Part shown: piece after piece, positions 39,328 through 49,254 of the stretch
Layout: each line of letters starts with the position of its first letter
Numbering within the stretch: position 1 is the stretch's first letter
Position numbers and translations under genes: made by a program
Notes under the pieces: model-generated
Database searches by the model: none
Told to the model about the DNA's origin: nothing
What the model saw: only the letters and a program-made list of their open reading frames with translations
Source: Aquiluna sp.
GTDB taxonomy: Bacteria; Actinomycetota; Actinomycetes; Actinomycetales; Microbacteriaceae
Length of the DNA stretch: 58,343 bases
Assembly: GCA_018402615.1 (NCBI GenBank)
Contig: JAGYIH010000003.1
Location: 1-58,343, forward strand
Reading direction: 5' to 3'

Positions 39328-39354
39328 ACTCACTCCTTCGACGTAGTGAGAATT

Positions 39355-40329
39355 CTACGCCCGAGAAGCGATTACCTTTTCCTTCGCCGATTTCAATGCC
39401 GCCTCATTTTCACGCAGGTGGACGTAAATCGGAGCGGCAAGAAAGATCGAAGAGTAGGTTCCAACTATCGTGCCGACGAAAAGAGCAAGTGCGATGTCTC
39501 GCAGAGTACCGGCACCGAGAATTAGTGAACCAATGAAAAGAATCGAGCCAACCGGCAGAACTGCTACAACCGAGGTGTTCACCGACCTAACCAGCGTTTG
39601 ATTTACCGCAAGATTGACCATTTCTCCAAAGGTCCTGGTTTCGGAATACTCGATTTCCAGTGTGTTCTCCCTGACCTTGTCAAAAACTACAACCGTGTCA
39701 TAAAGCGAGTAACTCAGCACTGTTAGAAAACCAATTACCGCCGCCGGGGTAACCTCAAAGCCAACCCCCGCGTAAATGCCCGCCGTCAAAATCAAGTCGT
39801 GGGCAAGCGCGATTAGAGCGGCCACTGACATCTTCCACGATCGGAAGTAGAAGGCCATCAACAGGCTTACCAATACAAGAAACACAATGAGGCCGGTAAT
39901 AGCCTGCTGAGTAACGTCAGCGCCCCAGTTGGGCCCGATGAAGCTTGATGCAACGTCCTCACCCGGAACTCCGTAAGCCGCACCCAGTGCAAGTCTTGCC
40001 TGCTCAGACTCGACGTCAGCCAATTGCTCAGTTTGAATCCTGAGGTCATTGGCGCCGACTCCGGTTACGTTCACCTGCACTCCAGGCCTGATCTCCTGAA
40101 TGACCTCACGGGCCAGAGTCTGAGGCAGTTCCTGAGAGTTGGTCAGTCGGAATTCTGATCCGCCTCTGAACTCAATGCCGAAGTTGAATCCACCTCGGGC
40201 AATCGGCAGCAGAATGGCCAGAATCACAGCAACCGCACCAACGATGTACCAAACCTTGCGCCGATCAACAAAATTGAACGACCGTTCACCAGAATAAAGC
40301 TGGTTTCCGAATTCGCGTAGCTTACTCAT
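39355..40329 (-). CDS. secF: Protein translocase subunit SecF
   Basis: SecF with SecD uses the proton gradient to help Sec export. The 324-residue protein has six predicted membrane helices, the first at about residues 29-48, then a periplasmic-type domain with GIEFRGGSEF, and the conserved RND-type region AALIALAHDLILTAGIYAGVGFEVTPAAVIGFLTVLSYSLYDTVVVFD. It overlaps secD by 8 bp. Confidence 0.95.
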   Translation of the reverse strand: MSKLREFGNQLYSGERSFNFVDRRKVWYIVGAVAVILAILLPIARGGFNFGIEFRGGSEFRLTNSQELPQTLAREVIQEIRPGVQVNVTGVGANDLRIQTEQLADVESEQARLALGAAYGVPGEDVASSFIGPNWGADVTQQAITGLIVFLVLVSLLMAFYFRSWKMSVAALIALAHDLILTAGIYAGVGFEVTPAAVIGFLTVLSYSLYDTVVVFDKVRENTLEIEYSETRTFGEMVNLAVNQTLVRSVNTSVVAVLPVGSILFIGSLILGAGTLRDIALALFVGTIVGTYSSIFLAAPIYVHLRENEAALKSAKEKVIASRA

Positions 40330-42010
40330 CGCTATCTCCCTTTGTGCCCAGCGCGGCCTTCCGCTCAGCTATCGTTTGTCGCTTCTGGGCTTCCTTCGAG
40401 ACCTTTGCAGCCTTTGTGCCCGGCACACTCCTGTGAACCTTGAACTCACCGCGGCCCCGGTAAGAAGCCTTCTGTGCTGTCAGATCAAAGCCCGAGAATC
40501 TGTGGCCGGAGGCAAAGAACTTATTACGGGCCAACAGCTGAACCATTGGGTGTGTGAACAGGGTCACCACCAACAGGTCAATAAGGGTTGTGAGTCCGAG
40601 GGTGAACGCGAAACCCCTGACGGAGCTGGAGGTCAGCAGGTAAAGCACGACCGCCGCCGTGAAACTGACCGCGTCCGAGACCAGGATTGTCCGCAAAGCA
40701 CGCTTCCACCCAGCCTCTACCGCCATCTCGAGACTCTTTCCCTCGCGAAGCTCATCTCGAATACGTTCGAAATAGACAATAAATGAGTCCGCCGTAATTC
40801 CAATTGCGACAATCAGACCAGCGACTCCAGCAAGCGACAGTCGGTAACCCTGTCTCCAGGACAGGAAGGCAATAGCCAGGTAAACCAGAATTGCTGCAAC
40901 TATTAGCGAACCTAGAACGACAGTTGCCAATCCCCGGTATTGGAAGGTCATGTAGGCCACGACAATTATCAAACCGATCAGACCTGCAAGCAGTCCAGAA
41001 CGCAGTGACTCATCACCGAGCGTGGCAGAGATGTTCTCCTGAGATTGCACTTCGAAGCCAATTGGAAGTGCTCCATACTTCAACTGGTCGGCTAGGACCG
41101 TGGCGGAGAGTTGATCAAAACTTCCCGTAATTTGTGCCTGCCCATTGGTGATCACTGCATTTGTCGAGGGAGCAGTGATTACCAATCCATCAAGAGTGAT
41201 GGCAAACTGATTTTGCGGGCTTGGAAGTCCAAAAAGCCTTGATGTGACATTTCCAAAAGCGGTCGTGCCGGTTGGGTCAAACTCCAAGTTCACTGCCCAG
41301 GTGTTCGTGGCAGCTCCGGTCTGGGTAGTCACGGTTCCCGCAAAGGCGTCTGAGATGTTAAGACCTTCGACCTCGACTGGTCCAAGAATGTATTTATAGA
41401 GTAAAAACTCATCACAGGTAACAAGTGGCAAGTTTGGATCATCCACCTGCCCTGCCCCTCTAAAGCTAGATGCGCAATCAAGCTCTTCGAATTGTCGCTG
41501 AATGCGCTCCGTGATCCAGGTTGGATCGGAGGCATTGGCGGGTGTGGCCACTGTTTCATTACTTAGTGACTCATAGTCTGAAACCACGGCATCCTCAGCC
41601 GCTGGCTGGGAGATTGCGAAGGTTATAACGGGTCGAAATTCAAGAAGTGCGCTGGCCTTGATCAGTTGCAATGTGTTGGGGTTTGGGATACCAGGGATTG
41701 CAACAACAATGTTTTGATTACCCTGAATCGAAACCTGTGACTCACCAACTCCAGAACCATCAATTCTTTGCCTAATGATTGTTACGGCTTGGGTCAGCTG
41801 CTCCTGAGACGCTTCCTGACCGTCAGCGATGCTTGGGGTGAGAATGATTTGGGTGCCACCCTGCAGGTCAAGAGCCAATTCAGGAGTAAAGCTCGCCCCA
41901 GGCTGGACTGTAACCACTCCCCAGACCATGAGGGCTGCAAAAAAGGCTGCGATCCCTGCAAGCCATGAAACTTTTCGCCTCGCGGTTGCAGCGGTGTTTT
42001 TTTCTGCCAA
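40322..42010 (-). CDS. secD: Protein translocase subunit SecD
   Basis: SecD is the larger partner of SecF. The 562-residue protein has an N-terminal helix (about residues 15-33), the LALDLQGGTQIILTP motif, a large extracytoplasmic region, then five C-terminal helices including GLAGLIGLIIVVAYM-like text and GIGITADSFIVYFERIRDE. The C-terminus is a basic, Lys/Arg-rich tail of about 70 residues. It starts 2 bp after yajC. Confidence 0.95.
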   Translation of the reverse strand: MAEKNTAATARRKVSWLAGIAAFFAALMVWGVVTVQPGASFTPELALDLQGGTQIILTPSIADGQEASQEQLTQAVTIIRQRIDGSGVGESQVSIQGNQNIVVAIPGIPNPNTLQLIKASALLEFRPVITFAISQPAAEDAVVSDYESLSNETVATPANASDPTWITERIQRQFEELDCASSFRGAGQVDDPNLPLVTCDEFLLYKYILGPVEVEGLNISDAFAGTVTTQTGAATNTWAVNLEFDPTGTTAFGNVTSRLFGLPSPQNQFAITLDGLVITAPSTNAVITNGQAQITGSFDQLSATVLADQLKYGALPIGFEVQSQENISATLGDESLRSGLLAGLIGLIIVVAYMTFQYRGLATVVLGSLIVAAILVYLAIAFLSWRQGYRLSLAGVAGLIVAIGITADSFIVYFERIRDELREGKSLEMAVEAGWKRALRTILVSDAVSFTAAVVLYLLTSSSVRGFAFTLGLTTLIDLLVVTLFTHPMVQLLARNKFFASGHRFSGFDLTAQKASYRGRGEFKVHRSVPGTKAAKVSKEAQKRQTIAERKAALGTKGDSDE

Positions 42011-42012
42011 AA

Positions 42013-42270
42013 CTAATTCTCCTTGGCGGTTTCGATACCTCGAACCGCTTGCTTTACGACCCGTAACTTAGTGCCCGGGGTGGTCTCAATCTCGAGGTCT
42101 GAGTCATCATGAATAGCGGTGACTTTGCCCTTAATGCCTGAGTGCAGAATCACAGCGGAACCAACTCCAATGGAGTTGACAAGGTTCTCTGCCTCACGCT
42201 TGCGCTTCCGATTTTGAGAGATCAACAACAGAATCAATACGGCGAGCACGCCGAGCAACAAATAATCCAA
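42013..42270 (-). CDS. yajC: Preprotein translocase accessory subunit YajC
   Basis: The 85-residue protein has one N-terminal membrane helix followed by a basic NRKRKREAE stretch and the small YajC beta domain (VGSAVILHSGIKGKVTAI). It starts with TTG preceded by AGGAAAG. A consensus TATAAT lies 30 bp upstream, so yajC probably heads its own transcript with secD, secF and relA. Confidence 0.9.
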   Translation of the reverse strand: MDYLLLGVLAVLILLLISQNRKRKREAENLVNSIGVGSAVILHSGIKGKVTAIHDDSDLEIETTPGTKLRVVKQAVRGIETAKEN

Positions 42271-42300
42271 GAGCTTTCCTAACCCAGTCGGTCCTCCGAA

Positions 42301-42306
42301 ATTATA
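42301..42306 (-). promoter_or_regulatory. -10 box (TATAAT) in the ruvB-yajC gap
   Basis: A perfect TATAAT hexamer is present on the minus strand at 42306-42301, in a 58-bp gap that is wide for this block. The -35 region at 17-18 bp spacing (GGGCAA or AGGGCA) is poor. A start near 42294 gives a leader of about 25 nt to the yajC TTG. It would allow secDF and relA to be expressed apart from the ruv genes. Confidence 0.5.
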
Positions 42307-42328
42307 GGCGGAATAACTCCGTCTTGCC

Positions 42329-43303
42329 CTACTCGTTTGCGAGGTGGGCTAAACCCGCCTGTGTAATCTCTCGGCCACGTGCCGTTCTGTTTATCAGTCC
42401 CATGCGTATCAAGAACGGTTCTATTACCGCTTCTATAGTGTCCGGCTCCTCGCCGATTGCTACCGCAAGTGTGGACAACCCAACTGGCTTTGCGCTGAAT
42501 TTTGTCGCGAGCAACTGCAATAGTGCCCGATCGACTCGATCCAGACCTATTGAGTCCACCTCAAAAAGTTCCATTGCCAGCTTCACGATGGACTGATCAA
42601 TTTGGCTGTGTTTTTTCACGCTCGCAAAGTCTCGAACCCGGCGCAATAGCCGATTGGCAATCCTCGGCGTTCCACGGGATCTAGATGCGAGTAGCAGAGC
42701 GGCATCGGGTGGTATCTCGATTGCGAGCTTTTTTGAGCTCTTCTCAATTACGGTTGCGAGTTCGGGCGGGTCGTAATACTCCAAGAAGGCGGTGAAACCA
42801 AAGCGATCACGCAATGGAGTTGGCAACATGCCACTGCGGGTTGTTGCGCCAACGAGCGTAAATGGAGAAATCTCAAGGGATATTGATGCTGCTCCCGGCC
42901 CCTTACCAACCATGACGTCAACCCTGAAGTCCTCCATTGCCAAATAGAGCATCTCCTCCGCAGAACGCGACATCCGGTGAATCTCATCTATGAACAGCAC
43001 GTCCCCTGGTTCAAGTGCGGAAAGAATCGAGGCAAGATCACCCGCTGATTGCACCGCGGGCCCGCTAGTCAGCTTTAGAGTGCGGTTGGACTCGGTCGCC
43101 ACAATCATTGCGAGAGTCGTTTTACCAAGTCCTGGAGGACCGGCCAAAAGGATGTGGTCGGGAGTTCGATTTCCAAGTTGAGCGGCAGCGATCACAAGCT
43201 TGAGCTGCTCGACTACCTTTGATTGCCCAACAAATTCGGTGAGTGAAACAGGTCTCAGAGCCTGCTCAATTTCCCTGTCCTCTATAGAAAGATTCTCAGC
43301 CAT
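42329..43303 (-). CDS. ruvB: Holliday junction branch migration helicase RuvB
   Basis: RuvB is the hexameric motor of the RuvAB complex. The protein has Walker [14 protein letters not shown], Walker [19 protein letters not shown], sensor 1 [20 protein letters not shown] and a C-terminal winged helix with [11 protein letters not shown]. The ATG at 43303 ([12 protein letters not shown]) is preferred because it leaves an 8-bp overlap with ruvA; an in-frame start at 43321 would overlap by 26 bp. Confidence 0.96.
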   Translation of the reverse strand: MAENLSIEDREIEQALRPVSLTEFVGQSKVVEQLKLVIAAAQLGNRTPDHILLAGPPGLGKTTLAMIVATESNRTLKLTSGPAVQSAGDLASILSALEPGDVLFIDEIHRMSRSAEEMLYLAMEDFRVDVMVGKGPGAASISLEISPFTLVGATTRSGMLPTPLRDRFGFTAFLEYYDPPELATVIEKSSKKLAIEIPPDAALLLASRSRGTPRIANRLLRRVRDFASVKKHSQIDQSIVKLAMELFEVDSIGLDRVDRALLQLLATKFSAKPVGLSTLAVAIGEEPDTIEAVIEPFLIRMGLINRTARGREITQAGLAHLANE

Positions 43304-43862
43304 TGAGCTTCGACCTGCCAAGTGTTGAAAGGGCCTGCTTCAATAGCTCGGAATCACTTAGCCCGGCTGGCAATTCGGACAGCACCTTCGCTGCTCGCAT
43401 CGGGTCGGTCCCCAACTGAGTCAGAGCCTGAAGCACGGTTTCGTTCACACCCGAAGTGCTTGACAGGCCAACCTTGCCCCCGAGTGAAATCAGTAGGAGT
43501 TTGGCGGTCTTTGGACCTACGCCCGGGATAGCTCGAAAAGCCGCATCATTTTGGGCATTGACCGCATTAGCTATTCCAGCCGAATCCAGACCCCCAAGTA
43601 TCACCATGGCTAGTTTCGGTCCAATGCCACTTACCCCACACAAGAGGTCAAAGTAGTGAGCGTCGGTATCGCTTTCAAAACCGTAGAGGGCAAGATCGTC
43701 CTCTCTAACGACGAGCTTGGTCCGAATACTTACCTCCGAGCCAATTTTGAGCTTCAGTGCGTGCCTCGGGGAAAGCGACACGCTAAAGCCGACACCGGAA
43801 ACCATGATTACGGCGCGATCAAACGTAAGTTCAAACAGGGTGCCCGAAAGTTGTGATATCAC
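43296..43862 (-). CDS. ruvA: Holliday junction DNA helicase subunit RuvA
   Basis: RuvA binds four-way junctions and loads RuvB. The 188-residue protein has an N-terminal OB fold ([20 protein letters not shown]), two helix-hairpin-helix motifs ([36 protein letters not shown]) and a C-terminal domain III ([22 protein letters not shown]). It starts with GTG 4 bp after ruvC. Confidence 0.95.
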   Translation of the reverse strand: MISQLSGTLFELTFDRAVIMVSGVGFSVSLSPRHALKLKIGSEVSIRTKLVVREDDLALYGFESDTDAHYFDLLCGVSGIGPKLAMVILGGLDSAGIANAVNAQNDAAFRAIPGVGPKTAKLLLISLGGKVGLSSTSGVNETVLQALTQLGTDPMRAAKVLSELPAGLSDSELLKQALSTLGRSKLNG

Positions 43863-43866
43863 GTCG

Positions 43867-44397
43867 CTAACCTAATCGCCGGTTTGCAGCTTTTGCGGCT
43901 GCGACCCACTTTTGCTGGGCGCTGGTTCCTATTCCGGTTGCTCGCTTTGCGGCGCAAATCGCAACTGCCAGGGCGTCCGAGACATCAGCTGGCTTTGGAA
44001 CCTCACTCAGTTTTAGAACTCTGGCAACCATTAGACCAACCTGCTCCTTATTTGCACGTCCATGCCCGGTCACCGCAAGCTTTACTTCGGAGGGCGTGAA
44101 GAATTGCAGGGGGATGCCGTTTGCATAAGCGATTGACATCAAGGCTCCAGAGACCTGGGCCACACCCATGACGCTTCTAAGGTTTGCCTGCGCGAATACC
44201 CTCTCAAGAGCTATCAGTTGAGGTCTGTGCTTGAGAACAATTGCTTCAAGTTGCTGGGCAATCTGCCCAACTCGATCTCTGGGGTCCATGCCTGGGGTGG
44301 TTTGAAACAGCCCAAACTCAACTGGCTTAAGGCTGGATTCAACCAACCCAAAGCCGCAACGGGTTAGGCCCGGGTCGACCCCGAGAATCAGGCTCAT
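43867..44397 (-). CDS. ruvC: Holliday junction resolvase RuvC
   Basis: RuvC cuts Holliday junctions. The 176-residue protein shows the catalytic acidic residues: Asp7 in ILGVDPGLTRCG, Glu in LIALERVFA near residue 65, and the C-terminal pair in PADVSDALAVAIC. The ATG shares a base with the yebC stop (TAATG). The ruvC-ruvA-ruvB order is standard. Confidence 0.95.
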   Translation of the reverse strand: MSLILGVDPGLTRCGFGLVESSLKPVEFGLFQTTPGMDPRDRVGQIAQQLEAIVLKHRPQLIALERVFAQANLRSVMGVAQVSGALMSIAYANGIPLQFFTPSEVKLAVTGHGRANKEQVGLMVARVLKLSEVPKPADVSDALAVAICAAKRATGIGTSAQQKWVAAAKAANRRLG

Positions 44398-45152
44398 TAG
44401 TCCTGTGCCTCTAGCTCTAGAAGCACCTCGGGACTGATGTCCATGTTGGTAAATACCGATTGGACATCATCCAGGTCCTCCAATGCATCGATCAGCTTGA
44501 TAACCGAAGTGGCAGTTTTTGCATCAGCTTGGATTCTAAGGCTGGACACAAACTCAACGTCTGCCGACTCGTAGTCAATTCCAGATTCCTGCAACGAAGC
44601 CCTGGTTGCCACCATGGAGCTGGGATCGGTTGTGAGCACAAAACCTTCCGCTCCCCCAGTTAGGTCCTCAACATCGTGTTCGAGCGTGGCCTCTAGAACA
44701 GAATCCTCTGTGGGCCCAGCTGGCACGATGATCACTCCCTTTCGGGCGAACTGGTAGGAAACGGACCCAGGGTCGGCCATGTTTCCAGAATTCTTTGTGA
44801 AGGCCAGTCTCACTTCGGCCGCCGCCCTATTTTTGTTGTCGGTTAGACACTCGACCAAAACCGCAATGCCACCGGGACCATACCCCTCATAAAGGATGTT
44901 TTGGTAGTCGACCCCATCATTGGCGTCACCTGAACCGCGCTTTACGGCACGATCGATATTGTCGTTTGGTACTGAGCTTTTTCGTGCCTTATAGATTGCG
45001 TCATACAGCGCGGGGTTGCCCTCAACATCAGCACCCCCAGCCCTAGTGGCGACCTCAATGTTCCGGATTAGCTTTGCCCAGAGCTTCGCTCTCTTGGAGT
45101 CGTTGGCTGCTTTTTTGTGCTTGGTGGTCGCCCACTTGGAGTGTCCTGACAT
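44397..45152 (-). CDS. yebC: YebC/PmpR family regulatory protein
   Basis: The 251-residue protein starts [27 protein letters not shown], the family signature, with [26 protein letters not shown] in the middle. YebC proteins have been treated as DNA-binding regulators and more recently linked to ribosome stalling at prolines, alongside EF-P. The place before ruvC is conserved. It follows pdxT by 12 bp. Confidence 0.93.
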   Translation of the reverse strand: MSGHSKWATTKHKKAANDSKRAKLWAKLIRNIEVATRAGGADVEGNPALYDAIYKARKSSVPNDNIDRAVKRGSGDANDGVDYQNILYEGYGPGGIAVLVECLTDNKNRAAAEVRLAFTKNSGNMADPGSVSYQFARKGVIIVPAGPTEDSVLEATLEHDVEDLTGGAEGFVLTTDPSSMVATRASLQESGIDYESADVEFVSSLRIQADAKTATSVIKLIDALEDLDDVQSVFTNMDISPEVLLELEAQD

Positions 45153-45164
45153 AGTGCCTCTAAA

Positions 45165-45746
45165 TTAGCGCCTTTGGGCTTTATTTATCTCCGCGATGAA
45201 CAAGCTGTGGAGATGCGTGCTGCCGGTTAGCTCCGGGTGGTAGGCAGCGGCAATTATGTTCTCCTGCTGAACAGCCACGCTCTCACCATTAAGGGTTGCC
45301 AGTACGGTGCTATTTTTACTGTCCAGAATCTTGGGTGCCCGGATAAAGGCGACTCGCTCGGCAGTGCTCTTTTCGTCCGAGTAGAGAACATCAGCTTCAA
45401 ATGAATCGGTTTGAGATCCGTAAGCGTTTCTTGAGCTCACGATGTCTAGACCACCAATTAGCTCTTGATCGGAGAGCTTCCCGGAAACCTCATTTGACAA
45501 AAGGATCAACCCGGCACAGGTTGCTAATACGGGCTGACTGGCAACAAAATTCCGTACCGGCTGCATCATCCCAAACATCACCAGTAACTTCGAAATTACT
45601 GTCGACTCGCCACCCGGCAGAACCAGGCCGTCAATCTGCTCTAGCTCTTTAGGAACTCTGACTCCAACTGCATCAACACCAAGTGTTGCCAACAGGGAGA
45701 TGTGCTCTCTTACGTCACCCTGGAGTGCTAGAACTCCAACTCGCAC
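45165..45746 (-). CDS. pdxT: Pyridoxal 5'-phosphate synthase glutaminase subunit PdxT
   Basis: PdxT releases ammonia from glutamine for PdxS. The 193-residue class I glutaminase has GVLALQGDVREHI, the oxyanion region LVLPGGESTVISKLL, the nucleophile Cys in LATCAGLILL and the catalytic His-Glu in AAYHPELTGST. It follows pdxS directly. PLP made here is the cofactor of trpB in the same window. Confidence 0.95.
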   Translation of the reverse strand: MRVGVLALQGDVREHISLLATLGVDAVGVRVPKELEQIDGLVLPGGESTVISKLLVMFGMMQPVRNFVASQPVLATCAGLILLSNEVSGKLSDQELIGGLDIVSSRNAYGSQTDSFEADVLYSDEKSTAERVAFIRAPKILDSKNSTVLATLNGESVAVQQENIIAAAYHPELTGSTHLHSLFIAEINKAQRR

Positions 45747-46640
45747 TTACCAGCCACGCTCCGCGAGCCGGTGTGGTGCAGGAAGGTCGTTCACATTAAT
45801 GCCAACCATTGCCTCTCCCAGACCCCTTGAAGCCTCTGCAATAACGGCGGCATCGGTATAAAACGCTGTGGCCTTAACGATTGCGGCAGCCCGGGCGACT
45901 GGATTTCCAGACTTGAATACACCAGAACCAACAAATACGCCATCTGCGCCGAGCTGCATCATCATTGCCGCATCTGCGGGTGTGGCAACTCCTCCGGCAA
46001 CGAATAGAACTACCGGCAGCTTGCCCGTGCGGGCAACCTCCCTAACCAGCTGGTAGGGAGCCTGCAGTTCTTTTGCCGCCACATAAATTTCATCATCAGA
46101 TTTTGCTGACAAGGCTCGAATCTCCCCGAGAATTGTTCGAATGTGCTTCGTGGCTTCGGAGACGTCTCCGGTTCCGGCCTCACCCTTAGAGCGAATCATG
46201 GATGCGCCTTCGGTGATCCTGCGCAGCGCCTCGCCCAGGTTTGTGGCTCCACAAACAAATGGGACACTAAAACCCCACTTATCTATGTGGTTTACGTAGT
46301 CGGCTGGAGAAAGCACCTCGGACTCATCGATGTAGTCAACCTTCAGCGACTCCAATACCTGCGCCTCAACAAAGTGCCCGATTCGAGCCTTGGCCATAAC
46401 AGGAATGGATACCGTCGCGATTATTTGCTCGATTAGGTCTGGGTCGCTCATTCGAGCGACACCACCCTGGGCACGGATGTCTGCGGGAACCCTTTCAAGG
46501 GCCATCACCGCAACTGCACCGGCATCCTCTGCAATTTTTGCTTGCTCGGCGTTTACGACATCCATGATGACGCCACCCTTAAGCATTTCTGCTAGACCTG
46601 ACTTAATCAGTGGTGACGCGGCGTTATTTTCATTTGACAT
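45747..46640 (-). CDS. pdxS: Pyridoxal 5'-phosphate synthase subunit PdxS
   Basis: PdxS makes PLP from ribose-5-phosphate, glyceraldehyde-3-phosphate and ammonia. The 297-residue TIM barrel has [45 protein letters not shown], with the first catalytic Asp, [12 protein letters not shown] with a catalytic Lys, and [35 protein letters not shown]. It starts 9 bp after the HIT gene. The usual pgsA-acyltransferase-pimA genes that separate HIT from pdxS in many Actinobacteria are absent. Confidence 0.96.
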   Translation of the reverse strand: MSNENNAASPLIKSGLAEMLKGGVIMDVVNAEQAKIAEDAGAVAVMALERVPADIRAQGGVARMSDPDLIEQIIATVSIPVMAKARIGHFVEAQVLESLKVDYIDESEVLSPADYVNHIDKWGFSVPFVCGATNLGEALRRITEGASMIRSKGEAGTGDVSEATKHIRTILGEIRALSAKSDDEIYVAAKELQAPYQLVREVARTGKLPVVLFVAGGVATPADAAMMMQLGADGVFVGSGVFKSGNPVARAAAIVKATAFYTDAAVIAEASRGLGEAMVGINVNDLPAPHRLAERGW

Positions 46641-46649
46641 AACTAAATC

Positions 46650-47183
46650 CTAAATCTCGTTTTGGATGCCGACAGCAATTGCGTCTCGAACTTCTCCTAA
46701 AAGACGAGGCATTGCTTTGGTTTGAGCGATGATTGGAAAGAAGTTTGCATCGGCCTTCCAGCGTGGAACAAGGTGCTGGTGGAGGTGAGAAGCAATTCCT
46801 GCTCCGGCAACCTCTCCCTGATTCATCCCAATGTTGAACCCGTGAGCACCTGAAACATTCCGTAATGTGCGCATCAAAGCCTGGGTGATTTGCGCCACCT
46901 CGGTTGCTTCTTCTTCGGTCGCCTTGTCGTAAGTGTCGAAGTGACGGTATGGCACAACTAAAAGATGGCCCGGGTTGTAGGGAAAAAGATTCAACAGTGC
47001 GTAAGTGGTTTTACCGCGATAAACAATCAGGCCGTCCTCATCGCTTTTTAGCGGTGCTTCGCAAAATGGGCACTGATCATCTGGGGGCTGCTGCAGATCG
47101 CGCAGGTATACCAAGCGGTGCGGCGTCCACAGCCTTTCAAACCCGTCATGCATCGGGCTCATAGAATCTAAAAACTCGGTCAC
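46650..47183 (-). CDS. HIT-family hydrolase, Ap4A phosphorylase-like
   Basis: The 177-residue protein carries the histidine-triad motif HLHQHLVPRW near residue 140 and CPFCEAPL near residue 38, with PYNPGHLLVVPYRH between. The layout and the thrS neighbour match the actinobacterial Rv2613c group, reported as Ap4A phosphorylase. Ap4A is a by-product of aminoacyl-tRNA synthetases, which may explain the pairing with thrS. The start is GTG directly after the thrS stop. Confidence 0.9.
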   Translation of the reverse strand: MTEFLDSMSPMHDGFERLWTPHRLVYLRDLQQPPDDQCPFCEAPLKSDEDGLIVYRGKTTYALLNLFPYNPGHLLVVPYRHFDTYDKATEEEATEVAQITQALMRTLRNVSGAHGFNIGMNQGEVAGAGIASHLHQHLVPRWKADANFFPIIAQTKAMPRLLGEVRDAIAVGIQNEI

Positions 47184-49169
47184 TTAGACCTGTCTCTTTT
47201 CTTTGATTGCGCCAAGGATTAGTTCCTTAGCTCTATCAAGTGGAACATCATTTTCCTGAGAACCATCCCGATATCTAAAGCTCAGCGTCTTGGATTCCTG
47301 ATCACGCGATCCTGCAAGCAAGATGAATGGCACGTGTGTCATTGTGTGGTCCCTGATTTTTTTCTGCATCCGGCTGTCGGAATGATCCACTTCCACCCGC
47401 ACTCCACTTTCCCTTAGCTCGGCTGCGAAACTGTCAAGGTAGCTTGCGAACTCATCCGCAACTGGAATACCAACAACCTGCACCGGAGCCAGCCAGGGGG
47501 GAAAGTGCCCGGCGTAGTGCTCGGTTAGTACCCCAAAGAACCTCTCGATTGATCCAAAAAGTGCCCGGTGGATCATGATCGGTCTATGTCTCTCGCCGTC
47601 GGACCCAACATATTCAAGATCGAAGCGCTCAGGAAGATTGAAATCGAGTTGAATTGTGCTCATTTGCCAGGTTCGCCCAATTGCATCTCGCGCCTGAACT
47701 GAGATTTTAGGTCCGTAAAAGGCTGCTCCCCCTGGATCTGGAACTAGTTGCAGCCCAGAGGCAGTCGCCACCCTTTCAAGGGTGCCGGTAGCGCTCGCCC
47801 AGATCGCATCGTCGCCAACGAACTTCTCATTACCCTCTTCACGCGTCGATAGCTCTAGGAAAAAGTCATTGAGTCCGTAGTCACGCAGCAGTCCCAGCAC
47901 GAAATTCAAGACACCGGTCAGCTCTGTTTCAAGATCGTCTGGGGAAACGAATAGGTGTGCGTCGTCCTGGGTCATTCCTCGAACCCGGGTTAGTCCGTGC
48001 AACACACCGGATTTTTCGTAGCGATAAACCGACCCAAACTCAAACATTCGCAGCGGAAGCTCTCGGTAACTGCGGGCTTTGGATTTGAAAATTAGAATGT
48101 GGAACGGACAGTTCATGGGCTTCAGGTAGTAATCCGCCCCCTGCTTTTTCAGAACCCCATTCTCATCAAACTCGGAATCGAGCTTCATGGGAGGGAACAT
48201 TCCCTCTGAGTACCAGGCGAGGTGACCGCTGGTCTCAAACAGGTTTGACTTGGTGATGTGTGGAGAGTAAACGAACTCGTAGCCGCCCCTTTCATGGGCC
48301 TCTCGGGAGTAGTCCTCCATCACCTTGCGGATAATGCCACCCTTTGGGTGGAACACCGCAAGTCCGGAACCAATCTCCTCGGGAAAACTGAATAGATCCA
48401 ACTCGACCCCAAGTTTGCGGTGGTCGCGCTTAGCAGCCTCCTCCAATCTGACCCGGTAGGCGTCAAGTTCCTCCACTGAGGGCCATGCGGTTCCATAGAT
48501 GCGTTGAAGTTGCTTATTGTCTTCGTTGCCTCGCCAGTAAGCGGCTGCGGATCGCAACAGCGCGAAGCCCTTGCCAATCATCCTGGTGTTTGGAAGGTGG
48601 GGCCCGCGGCACAGATCCATCCAGGCGACTGTTCCATCAGGGTTGATGTTTTCGTACACCGAGAGTCCGCCCTGCCCAACCTCGGCTGCCGCCTCGCCAA
48701 CATCTCCAGATTTCAAACCAATAAGTTCGAGCTTATAAGGCTCGTTTGTCATCAGTTTTCGTGCCTCATCATCACTTACGTCACGTCGCATAAAGCGCTG
48801 AGACTTGCCCACCAATTCCTTCATGCGCTTTTCGATTTTGCGCAAGTCATCCGGGGTGAAGGGAGTGTCAACATCAAAGTCGAAGTAGAAACCGTCCGTT
48901 ATAGGTGGTCCGATGCCGAGCTTTGATTTATCAAAAATTTCCTGTACGGCCTGTGCCATTACGTGAGCAGCAGAGTGGCGAAGAATACTCAGACCCAGAT
49001 CGCTGGATACAGAAACGCCAGCTATTTCATCGCCCTCGCTAATTGAGTAGCTGAGATCTTTGGGCTCACCAAAAACGGTTATTGCAACTATCGAACGATC
49101 CTCATAGAGATCAAATCCGGTGGCACCCTCACTTACCTGGTGAGTCTTTCCATCGAGCAAAATGTTCAA
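47184..49169 (-). CDS. thrS: Threonyl-tRNA synthetase
   Basis: ThrS charges tRNA-Thr. The 661-residue protein has an N-terminal TGS domain, the editing domain with [15 protein letters not shown] and [11 protein letters not shown], the class II core ([47 protein letters not shown]) and a C-terminal anticodon domain. It starts with TTG, with AGGAG seven bases upstream. The leader is too short for a T-box or an extended operator RNA. Confidence 0.97.
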   Translation of the reverse strand: MNILLDGKTHQVSEGATGFDLYEDRSIVAITVFGEPKDLSYSISEGDEIAGVSVSSDLGLSILRHSAAHVMAQAVQEIFDKSKLGIGPPITDGFYFDFDVDTPFTPDDLRKIEKRMKELVGKSQRFMRRDVSDDEARKLMTNEPYKLELIGLKSGDVGEAAAEVGQGGLSVYENINPDGTVAWMDLCRGPHLPNTRMIGKGFALLRSAAAYWRGNEDNKQLQRIYGTAWPSVEELDAYRVRLEEAAKRDHRKLGVELDLFSFPEEIGSGLAVFHPKGGIIRKVMEDYSREAHERGGYEFVYSPHITKSNLFETSGHLAWYSEGMFPPMKLDSEFDENGVLKKQGADYYLKPMNCPFHILIFKSKARSYRELPLRMFEFGSVYRYEKSGVLHGLTRVRGMTQDDAHLFVSPDDLETELTGVLNFVLGLLRDYGLNDFFLELSTREEGNEKFVGDDAIWASATGTLERVATASGLQLVPDPGGAAFYGPKISVQARDAIGRTWQMSTIQLDFNLPERFDLEYVGSDGERHRPIMIHRALFGSIERFFGVLTEHYAGHFPPWLAPVQVVGIPVADEFASYLDSFAAELRESGVRVEVDHSDSRMQKKIRDHTMTHVPFILLAGSRDQESKTLSFRYRDGSQENDVPLDRAKELILGAIKEKRQV

Positions 49170-49204
49170 GTTGGCTCCTAACCCTGAATACTCTACCGAT
49201 GCGG

Positions 49205-49223
49205 TTAGGTAGGCCTTGCTAGC
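49205..49223 (+). promoter_or_regulatory. Possible DtxR/IdeR-like iron box upstream of the VIT gene
   Basis: The 19 bases start TTAGGT and have GCCT in the centre, which matches the left half and core of the DtxR/IdeR consensus (TTAGGTTAGCCTAACCTAA) at about 11 of 19 positions; the right half is poor. A CCTAACC at 49177-49183 forms a 7-bp inverted repeat with GGTTAGG at 49203-49209. The site lies 32 bp before a predicted Fe/Mn transporter gene, which makes iron control plausible but unproven. Confidence 0.3.
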
Positions 49224-49254
49224 GCAACAACCAATAGCTGTCCAAAATAGTCAA

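Noticed and set aside
39329..39350. CTCACT...AGTGAG inverted repeat before relA
   Set aside because: Only six pairs with a 10-nt loop, and it includes the RBS and start region; no T-run and no sign of a regulatory role beyond chance.
40376..40786. Plus-strand open frame opposite secD
   Set aside because: It is a shadow of secD; its residues show no domain and codon use follows the opposite strand.
49170..49254. T-box or threonine-operator RNA before thrS
   Set aside because: Only 85 bp separate thrS from the divergent gene, there is no T-box sequence (UGGN-type bulge) and no terminator.
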